A DNA stretch of 64,000 nucleotides from Citrobacter youngae. Its GTDB lineage: Bacteria; Pseudomonadota; Gammaproteobacteria; Enterobacterales; Enterobacteriaceae. The notes beneath the pieces are model-generated. The model was not told where the DNA came from, ran no database searches, and saw nothing but the letters and a program-made list of their open reading frames with translations. Where the stretch lies: assembly GCF_003818115.1 (NCBI RefSeq), contig NZ_RPOI01000024.1:81366-145365 (forward strand), given 5' to 3'. Each line of letters begins with the position of its first letter. The first letter of the stretch is position 1. This document shows positions 57,998 through 64,000 of this stretch, in pieces. Both the position numbers and the translations under genes were made by a program.

Positions 57998-59164
57998 TTA
58001 AAACGCGTGTTGGTATAGCCGCAACGCATCATCTGCCGTGAGCGGAACAGGATTGTTATCCAGAAGACGAGTCTGCTGCATGGCATCCTGAGCCAATATC
58101 GCCAGCGTTTCAGCAGGTATATCGACATCACGCAGCTTTTTCGGTGCACCCGATTCAGCAATAATGCGTACCATCGCAGCAATAAATATCGCGGCATCTT
58201 TCTCCATATTCCCCGACACCTCCTCGCCAATAACAGCAGCCAGCTCGGCATAGTACGGCGCAGCGACTGGCGCATTAAACTGCAGCACCGGAATCAGCAT
58301 CAGCGCATTCGACAACCCATGTGGAATATGGTGTCGTGCGCCAAGGGGATAAGCCAGCGCATGCACTGCGGCCACTGGGGAATTGGCAAAAGCCTGGCCT
58401 GCCAGCATCGCGCCCAGCAGAACATTTTCTCGCGCTTCACGGTTGTTCCCATCACGACAGGCAGTCACCAGATGGCGGCTAATTAAGCGTAATGCTTCCC
58501 GCGCCAGCGCATCCGAAATGGGGTTCTTCTTATGTTTACCGGTATAAGCCTCAATGGCATGCACCATCGCGTCGATGCCAGCCGCCGCCGTATGAACCGG
58601 AGGAAGTCCAAGCGTCAATTGCGCATCCAGCAGCACCAAATCGCCATATAGCTGTGGTGCGACAATCCCCATTTTGCTGTCATCATTGGTCGTCAAAATC
58701 GAAATATTAGTGACTTCTGAGCCCGTCCCTGCCGTGGTAGGGATGTTAATCAGCGGCAGACGCTGCCCGGAAACTTTGCCAATACCGTAAAGCGCCTGCA
58801 GATCTTGCTCAGAGTTGATTAACACGGCCACCAGCTTCGCGACATCCAGCGAGGAGCCGCCGCCCAGACCAATGACCATGTCGCAATGGTCATCACGAGC
58901 AACCTGTAAGGCTTCCCGGACAAGACGTTCCTGCGGATCGGGTTGGACCCGATCATAGACCGTCACCTGAAACCCTGCCTCTTGCAGGCTATGCAAAACA
59001 GGCGGCAGAATCCCTGCTTTGACCAGTCCGGGGTCGGTCACCAACAACACGCGACGCGCGCTAAATCGCGGCTGAATAATCTCCCCTGCTCGTGATGCTC
59101 CTGCCCACTCGACGATAATTTCCGGTACAGTTGAAAACGTAAAATCCTTCATGACATTGTTCAT
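57998..59164 (-). CDS. Iron-type alcohol dehydrogenase
   Basis: 388-aa group III (Fe) alcohol dehydrogenase. The NAD-binding GGGS (residues 101-104) and the metal ligands Asp198, His202 (GIDAMVHAIEAY), His268 and His282 are present, so it should be active. The family oxidises or reduces short alcohols, aldehydes and ketones; I cannot name the substrate. Last gene of the operon, 33 bases after the small monooxygenase-like gene. The start has a CCAGGAG site. Its position suggests it handles the alcohol or aldehyde released by the enzymes before it. Confidence 0.88.
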   Translation of the reverse strand: MNNVMKDFTFSTVPEIIVEWAGASRAGEIIQPRFSARRVLLVTDPGLVKAGILPPVLHSLQEAGFQVTVYDRVQPDPQERLVREALQVARDDHCDMVIGLGGGSSLDVAKLVAVLINSEQDLQALYGIGKVSGQRLPLINIPTTAGTGSEVTNISILTTNDDSKMGIVAPQLYGDLVLLDAQLTLGLPPVHTAAAGIDAMVHAIEAYTGKHKKNPISDALAREALRLISRHLVTACRDGNNREARENVLLGAMLAGQAFANSPVAAVHALAYPLGARHHIPHGLSNALMLIPVLQFNAPVAAPYYAELAAVIGEEVSGNMEKDAAIFIAAMVRIIAESGAPKKLRDVDIPAETLAILAQDAMQQTRLLDNNPVPLTADDALRLYQHAF

Positions 59165-59197
59165 TGATGTACTCCTGGTAGTAAAAATGGCCAGCTT

Positions 59198-59512
59198 TTA
59201 ACTACGCGGTGTATCGGCATGAGTGAGAAAGCTTTTCACCTCTTTACGCTCAAGCAACGGGTTGATAATCCCAACGCCAATACGTTGAAAATGCTCCGTT
59301 TGTCGATGAAGTTCGAGACCCTCAGGACAACGATAGGTTTCAATAATCACAAAGCGATCGCCGTCTTCCGTAGAACGGAAAAACTCATAGGTGATGTTTT
59401 CAGGCTCCTGACGCGAGGCCTGGGCAAGCAGTCTGAGCGCATCATTGACCTTGTCTCCCATTCCCTTACGAGAAAAATAATGTGCAATAACAAAAAGTTG
59501 TGAATTCTCCAT
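59198..59512 (-). CDS. Antibiotic-biosynthesis-monooxygenase (ABM) fold protein
   Basis: 104-aa single-domain protein of the dimeric ferredoxin-like ABM family, which includes YgiN and LsrG. Family features are the ALRLLAQASRQEPENITYEF helix-strand region and the later RFVIIETYRCPEGLELHRQTEHF with conserved His residues. Members act as cofactor-free monooxygenases, isomerases or dehalogenating helpers, so the reaction is open. It lies 18 bases after the GlpP-like gene and 33 before the dehydrogenase. Confidence 0.82.
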   Translation of the reverse strand: MENSQLFVIAHYFSRKGMGDKVNDALRLLAQASRQEPENITYEFFRSTEDGDRFVIIETYRCPEGLELHRQTEHFQRIGVGIINPLLERKEVKSFLTHADTPRS

Positions 59513-59530
59513 GGTCGGGCTCCCGGTGTT

Positions 59531-60106
59531 CTAACGGTGAAGGTCTATATCCCATAACGCGCTATCACTGCTCGAAACGGCTATCGCGCCGTGTAACAGC
59601 GCCGTTTGAGCATGTTCCTCGTTACAGACGAAGCCTGATGCCACTATTGGCGGCAACACATTACGGTCAGCCTGTGAGAGTAGCGGCAACATCTGCGCGG
59701 GCATCAGTTGCACGTAATCGGGTTCGCTTTGTTCTACGGCTTTCAGGCTGCGTAGCCAGGTAGAACGGTCGGTGACAAAGATTTTCTGCATCGTCACCAG
59801 TCCACACTTTTTCGCTCGCTGTACGGTTTGCAAACGCGTCGAGAGCAACCCCATCGCTCCCGTTTCGGCCACATAATCAATGCCGCCCTTATCCTGGGAC
59901 AGCCCATTGCAGCTGTCGATATTCACGATGACGTACTTCCCCGCTTGCGACAGCAGTTCTATCACCGGATGGAGCTTAATCAGGTCAATATTGGCAATAA
60001 TGCAGACTTCCGCCTTGCTGGACAGCGCGGTTTTCAATTGCTCAATACCGTAAATCGCCATAATGACGGGCTGGCGTGCCAGGAGCACGCCAAGATTTTT
60101 GATCAT
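59531..60106 (-). CDS. GlpP-family glycerol-3-phosphate-responsive antiterminator
   Basis: 191-aa protein of the GlpP family (TIM-barrel-like RNA-binding antiterminators). Family motifs are visible: VIVNIDSCNGLSQDKGGIDY (about residues 59-78), LLSTR (87-91) and YVQLMPAQMLP (131-141). In Bacillus subtilis GlpP with glycerol 3-phosphate prevents termination in the glp leader. E. coli has a related protein, YgcP. Here it is co-translated with the synthase-like gene (TAATG, one-base overlap), so it probably autoregulates this operon in response to a phosphorylated glycerol. The RNA target would lie upstream of the window. Confidence 0.87.
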   Translation of the reverse strand: MIKNLGVLLARQPVIMAIYGIEQLKTALSSKAEVCIIANIDLIKLHPVIELLSQAGKYVIVNIDSCNGLSQDKGGIDYVAETGAMGLLSTRLQTVQRAKKCGLVTMQKIFVTDRSTWLRSLKAVEQSEPDYVQLMPAQMLPLLSQADRNVLPPIVASGFVCNEEHAQTALLHGAIAVSSSDSALWDIDLHR

Positions 60107-61662
60107 TACTGGCCTGCCTGATGTGAAGGAAGATCGATGCTTAACCCCAGTTTGCCTGGGTTAAGAATGTTTTTCGGATCCAGCGCGTATTTGATATCCG
60201 CCAGAACGGAAAGCGATTCGCCTAAAGAAGCCTGCATATAGGGCGAACGCAGGAGACCAACACCATGATGGTGGCTAAGGGAGGTGTTGTGCTTAATTAG
60301 CACCGCATTCGCTGCATCCCATGCCGCACGATACCAGGCCGCACGTTGCTCAATCGCCACATCACCGCGCAATGAGAAATAGAGGCATGCGCCGTCGATG
60401 TAGGCGTGAGACTGATGCGCCGAACCGGCCAGCGTGCCGGGTACGGCGTTAATAGCGGCCACCACATCATCATACACGTCGCTAAGATCGCGCCAACGTC
60501 CCACCATTTCCAGCGTATCCGCCACCAGACCCGGGCTCTTTTTAAAGCCTTCAGCACTTTTTCCGGTCAGATATCGGGTGTCCAGCCAGCGTTCAAAAAT
60601 AGCCTCGCCGTCGAGTTGTTGTCCGCCGCGTTGGCACTCACGTTCGCTGATAGCCATTACTGCATCGACAATCTCAGGCTCCCCCTCATCCGCAATCAAC
60701 AGGACATTGGTCTCTGGCAGACCAAACTGCACGCCGCTTTCCAGGTTATCGTACAAACGCAGTGCCGCCGGATTCGCCCCATGCTGTAAGATTTCGCGAC
60801 ATGCCTCCAGTCCACTGGCGAAGCTGGAAAAACCCCAGGCGATGGCGCGGCCATAATCCGGCAGGCGATGAAGCTTCAAACGCACACGGACAATCACACC
60901 CAATGTGCCTTCAGAACCAATAAACATCTGCTGTAGATCAGGCCCCGTTGCGCTACGCGCATAGCCACCCACGGTGATTAAGCGGCCATCAGCAAGGACG
61001 ACATCCATCCCATAAACCATATCTTCAATTTTGCCGTAGCGGGTCGACAGCTGTCCCGCGCCACGACAGGCCACCCAACCGCCCACGGTACTGATACCAA
61101 ACGATGACGGCCAGTGGCCCATCGTCATGCCGTACTCTTTTTGGATAGTTTGTTCAAAAATGTCGCCGAACATGCCGGCTTCAACGTCAACAATCTGGCT
61201 TTGTGGATCGAAGTCGATAAGTTTGTTGAGTTCGCAAACGTCCAGCACAATGCCTCCCCGCAACGGCAATGCGGCACCAGTGACGTTACTGCGCCCGGCG
61301 GAAACCGTGACCGGGATTGCCAACGCATTCGCCAGACGCATCACATCCTGAATTTGTTCTACCGTAGAGACACGTACAATCGCCCCTTTTGACGTGGCCG
61401 GTGCGCCCTGGGTTTCCGCAATCATCGAACCGGCCCACCAGTCGCGGGTCCAGGTAATCACATCAGATTCCGATGTCAGCACCTCATCTGCAATGACCCG
61501 CAGTCGATCAAACGTCGCTTCGCTCATCGCCACCGGATCAATCTGCATCCCTTTCGCGCCACCGCTGCTTTTGATATCCGTCGCCCATGTCGGGCGCGTG
61601 TGTGCACCTACAGTATAATTTCCACGGTTATAACCGCGTTTAATCGCTTCTTTACTGATCAT
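60106..61662 (-). CDS. Alkyl-DHAP synthase-like FAD-binding protein
   Basis: 518-aa FAD-linked protein of the vanillyl-alcohol-oxidase fold, closest in motifs to alkyldihydroxyacetonephosphate synthase (AGPS) and E. coli YgcU. The FAD domain includes PSSFGISTVGGWVACRGAGQ (185-204), YGKIEDMV (209-216) and GSEGTLG (249-255). The C-terminal SLSHHHGVG puts the catalytic triple His at 464-466, and DPKNILNPGK closes the protein. AGPS exchanges an acyl chain for an alcohol on dihydroxyacetone phosphate to make a glycerol ether; here the reverse or a related reaction is possible. ATGA overlap with the dehydrogenase gene before it. Confidence 0.87.
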   Translation of the reverse strand: MISKEAIKRGYNRGNYTVGAHTRPTWATDIKSSGGAKGMQIDPVAMSEATFDRLRVIADEVLTSESDVITWTRDWWAGSMIAETQGAPATSKGAIVRVSTVEQIQDVMRLANALAIPVTVSAGRSNVTGAALPLRGGIVLDVCELNKLIDFDPQSQIVDVEAGMFGDIFEQTIQKEYGMTMGHWPSSFGISTVGGWVACRGAGQLSTRYGKIEDMVYGMDVVLADGRLITVGGYARSATGPDLQQMFIGSEGTLGVIVRVRLKLHRLPDYGRAIAWGFSSFASGLEACREILQHGANPAALRLYDNLESGVQFGLPETNVLLIADEGEPEIVDAVMAISERECQRGGQQLDGEAIFERWLDTRYLTGKSAEGFKKSPGLVADTLEMVGRWRDLSDVYDDVVAAINAVPGTLAGSAHQSHAYIDGACLYFSLRGDVAIEQRAAWYRAAWDAANAVLIKHNTSLSHHHGVGLLRSPYMQASLGESLSVLADIKYALDPKNILNPGKLGLSIDLPSHQAGQ

Positions 61663-63338
61663 TCGGATGTCCCCATAAGTGTTGATTTTTCATGTTTAAT
61701 TGCCGCCTGATAGCTGGCTACCTGCCGGGCCACCTGTTCAGGCTGAAGCTTGAGTTCTTGTTGCAGAATTTCCCCCACGCGTTGCGCAGCATTCGCTGAC
61801 GCATCACGAGCCATCAGACGGGCACGAATTCGGCGCGATAACACATCATCAATGGTGCTGGCGAGTTCATGGCGCACGGCATACACCACTTCAGCTTCGG
61901 TATAGGGAAGCCCTTCCACAATTGGCTTTGCCAGTAAGGGATTGGACTGGATAAGGTCACTGACAAAATGCGCTTCAGTCCCGTAGCGCTCCCCCAGGTG
62001 CGCAGACAAACCACCCGATGCCAGAATCGCCTGCGGGTCATAGCCCGCCGCCCCCAGCAACCAGGCGGTTTTAGTTGAGCAGGCTTTTTTACGACCGAGT
62101 ATTTTGCTGGCGGCATCGATGGTCTCTTCTGCCATATGACGTGATGTCGTCAGCTTGCCGCCGACAATCGTAATCAGACCATCTGCCGCAACTGTGATTT
62201 CATGATTACGTTTCATTTCAACGGTCTTGCCTCCCGCCGTCCCCACCAGAGGGCGGCAACCGGCGATACTTCCCACCACGTCTTCCGGGCGGAGATCGGT
62301 TTTCAATGCCGAATTCGCACCTTCCAGCAGAAAGTCCAATTCAGCGCGATTGCAGTGAACATCATTGAGATCGCCCTGATAATCCTCATCCGTGGTCCCC
62401 AAATAGGAAACGTTGCCCCAACGGGTGATCGTCGCGCGGCGGCTGCGCCCGGCAACCGGGATCGTCACCGTGCAATCATTGCGGATCTTCATCCACGGAA
62501 TAGCAACATGTACCCCCTTGGCAGGACGGATATTCAGCGGTGATGCGTCACCTTTTTTCAGCCCATTCCAGTCACGCAGCCAGACGCCCGTCGCCATGAT
62601 GGCAACCCGCGCGTTGACCTGAATTTCTCTGCCATCGGCACAGACGATGGCCCCATTCACTTTGCCGTGCTGGTCGCGCGTGGTTTCGATGACTTCCGCA
62701 TGGTTGGTCACCACCGCGCCATGAAACGCCGCCGTGCGCACCAATGCCAACGTAAGTCGGGCATCGTCGACACGGGCATCGAAATACATAAAACCACCGG
62801 ATAGCTGTTCTTCTTTGAGCGTCGGGCAATGCGACAGCACTTCCGCAGGGGTAAGTTTTTGGTGAAGGATGCCTTCCCGCCATCCTCCCGCAAGGTCGTA
62901 GGTCCAGAGCAGGCTTTCAAATGCAGCAGACATCCGCTTGTCGAATACGCCATTTTTATCGAGTACCGGGAATAAAAAGGGTAACCGTTGCACCAGATGA
63001 CGGGCATTCCTCCGCATACGCTGGCGTTCGAGTAAAGAGTGGCGAACCAGCCCCAGATTCCCTTGTTCGATATAGCGCAGACCGCCGTGTACCATTTTCG
63101 ATGACTTTGATGACGTGCCTGAGGCAAAGTCACTTTTCTCAATCAGCGCCACCCGGTAGCCACGCAGACTGGCATCCAACGCCGCGTAGGCTCCGGTTAC
63201 GCCACCACCGACAATCAGAATGTCGTAGGTGTCGCTTTCCAGTCGATCCAGTTGTTCAGCGCGCTGGAGACGTAATGGCTCTGCACCGTACATCTCACTA
63301 CAGGTTTTGTTGGGCTTTCGCGAAGGGAAAAACTTCAT
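61659..63338 (-). CDS. FAD-dependent glycerol-3-phosphate dehydrogenase-like protein
   Basis: 559-aa GlpD/GlpA-type flavoprotein. The dinucleotide motif GGGVTGA is at residues 44-50 and the substrate-side GTSSKSSKMVHGGLRY at 74-89. A DAO-type C-terminal helical domain follows from about residue 430. It is longer than E. coli GlpD (501) and lacks the Cys-rich tail of GlpA, so it is a separate paralogue. It should oxidise the sn-2 hydroxyl of a glycerol 3-phosphate-type substrate to a DHAP-type ketone, passing electrons to quinone. ATGA overlaps join it to the kinase before and the synthase-like gene after. Confidence 0.88.
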   Translation of the reverse strand: MKFFPSRKPNKTCSEMYGAEPLRLQRAEQLDRLESDTYDILIVGGGVTGAYAALDASLRGYRVALIEKSDFASGTSSKSSKMVHGGLRYIEQGNLGLVRHSLLERQRMRRNARHLVQRLPFLFPVLDKNGVFDKRMSAAFESLLWTYDLAGGWREGILHQKLTPAEVLSHCPTLKEEQLSGGFMYFDARVDDARLTLALVRTAAFHGAVVTNHAEVIETTRDQHGKVNGAIVCADGREIQVNARVAIMATGVWLRDWNGLKKGDASPLNIRPAKGVHVAIPWMKIRNDCTVTIPVAGRSRRATITRWGNVSYLGTTDEDYQGDLNDVHCNRAELDFLLEGANSALKTDLRPEDVVGSIAGCRPLVGTAGGKTVEMKRNHEITVAADGLITIVGGKLTTSRHMAEETIDAASKILGRKKACSTKTAWLLGAAGYDPQAILASGGLSAHLGERYGTEAHFVSDLIQSNPLLAKPIVEGLPYTEAEVVYAVRHELASTIDDVLSRRIRARLMARDASANAAQRVGEILQQELKLQPEQVARQVASYQAAIKHEKSTLMGTSE

Positions 63339-64000
63339 GAGTAAGTGTGCTCCTGATTAGCTGAGGTGAGGCTGTCGGCGGCTTCCATTTCGAGTGCAAT
63401 ACGCATCGCCCAGCGGTTAATTTTTTGTTCGCGAAGGTCATGACTGATTTTCGGCTCAAATAGCCGCGCGGTTTTTAGCATGGCGCAGGCATCCGACAGC
63501 GAGTCCCACAGCAGCCCATCGGCACCAGCCAAAAACGCAACGCCACGTAAGCTTGCCCGCGCCGTTTCGGCCATTCGCCGCACGGGAATACCGCTAAGAT
63601 CGGCCTGGATTTGCAATAACGTATCGCTATTGGATAACCCTCCCCCGACTACCAACTCTTTTGTGGGGATCCCGGTTGCCGCTTCATTTGCGCGAATACA
63701 GGCCGCGACCGAATGCGCAATCCCTTCCAGAATCGCGTAGGCCACCTGCGAGCGCGTGGTCGAGATTGAGATACCGTTCAGGGACGCACGGGCATGAGGC
63801 TGGAGATGGGGTACGCGTAGCCCCGTTAGCGCCGGAATAAAACTCACGCCACCCGCGTCGCTAGCCTGCGCGGCCAGTTCGCTGATCTGTTCGGGTGAGT
63901 CAAACCAATGCAGTTTTTCGCACACCCAGTTGAGCGCCGAACCGGTAGTGGGGACAAAGGTTTCGACAGAGAAATGCGAAAGCCCTTTTTGGCGGCGCGC
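63335..64000 (-). CDS. FGGY-family carbohydrate kinase, C-terminal part (cut by window edge)
   Basis: The frame is open through the right edge; 221 residues of the C-terminal half are seen. The FGGY ATP-binding domain is clear: TTGSALNWV near the edge, EGIAHSVAACI, and VVGGGLSNSDTLLQIQADL followed by RGVAFLAG. The last motif pattern resembles glycerol kinase, but I cannot assign the sugar or polyol from this half. It precedes the dehydrogenase with an ATGA overlap and so should phosphorylate the operon's substrate, a glycerol or substituted glycerol. E. coli YgcE, beside YgcU and YgcP, is a parallel. Confidence 0.85.
   Translation of the reverse strand, partial: ARRQKGLSHFSVETFVPTTGSALNWVCEKLHWFDSPEQISELAAQASDAGGVSFIPALTGLRVPHLQPHARASLNGISISTTRSQVAYAILEGIAHSVAACIRANEAATGIPTKELVVGGGLSNSDTLLQIQADLSGIPVRRMAETARASLRGVAFLAGADGLLWDSLSDACAMLKTARLFEPKISHDLREQKINRWAMRIALEMEAADSLTSANQEHTYS

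Noticed and set aside
57998..59164. Glycerol-1-phosphate dehydrogenase (archaeal-type) identity for the iron alcohol dehydrogenase
   Set aside because: The motifs GGGS and GIDAMVHAIEAY fit the ordinary Fe-ADH family rather than the AraM/EgsA branch, so I kept a generic call.

Overview
The window reads as chromosome of a member of the Enterobacteriaceae close to Escherichia, Salmonella and Citrobacter. I favour Citrobacter, but the sequence alone does not settle it. Most of the backbone follows the E. coli order gntU-gntK-gntR-yhhW-yhhX-ryhB-yhhY-ggt-yhhA-ugpQCEAB-livFGMHK-panM-livJ-rpoH-ftsXEY-rsmD-yhhLMN-zntA-tusA-yhhQ-dcrB-yhhS-yhhT. Proteins are near-identical to E. coli in length and motifs. 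REP/BIME and ERIC repeats lie in many of the gaps.

Region by region. 1-1133 is accessory DNA: no recognisable gene up to 540, then a structured RNA that looks like a C4-type phage antisense switch in front of an unrecognised 148-aa gene. 1229-4236 is gluconate uptake and phosphorylation with its LacI-family repressor. 4458-9639 holds a pirin, an oxidoreductase, the sRNA RyhB, an acetyltransferase, gamma-glutamyltranspeptidase and a small secreted protein. 9636-14595 is the ugp glycerol-3-phosphate/glycerophosphodiester importer. 14839-15643 carries two small genes I do not recognise from E. coli K-12, one with a perfect Fur-box palindrome in front. 15745-22680 is the branched-chain amino-acid importer, with panM between livK and livJ. 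22952-27308 is rpoH and ftsYEX. 27460-36026 is the conserved rsmD to yhhT block.

36486-51571 is a complete 18-gene aryl polyene (APE) cluster, apeA-apeR: two acyl carrier proteins, two full ketosynthases plus a cysteine-less ketosynthase-like partner, two dehydratases, a ketoreductase, an aromatic-acid ligase, a methyltransferase, acyl and glycosyl transferases, a thioesterase, a LolA-like carrier, an RND/MMPL exporter and two lipoproteins. It is followed after one base by acpT, the phosphopantetheinyl transferase that should activate its carrier proteins. The nickel regulator nikR comes next, but the nikABCDE genes that precede it in E. coli are absent from this position. yhhJ-rbbA-yhiI, an ABC exporter with its membrane-fusion protein, follows.

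57998-64000 is a tightly overlapping minus-strand operon cut by the window edge. In transcription order it encodes an FGGY kinase (partial), an FAD glycerol-3-phosphate dehydrogenase-like enzyme, a homologue of alkyl-dihydroxyacetone-phosphate synthase, a GlpP-type glycerol-3-phosphate antiterminator, a small antibiotic-biosynthesis-monooxygenase-fold protein and an iron-type alcohol dehydrogenase. Together they suggest metabolism of a glycerol ether or similar substituted glycerol. I know of no described pathway with this exact gene set, and I consider it the best candidate for an undescribed system here.
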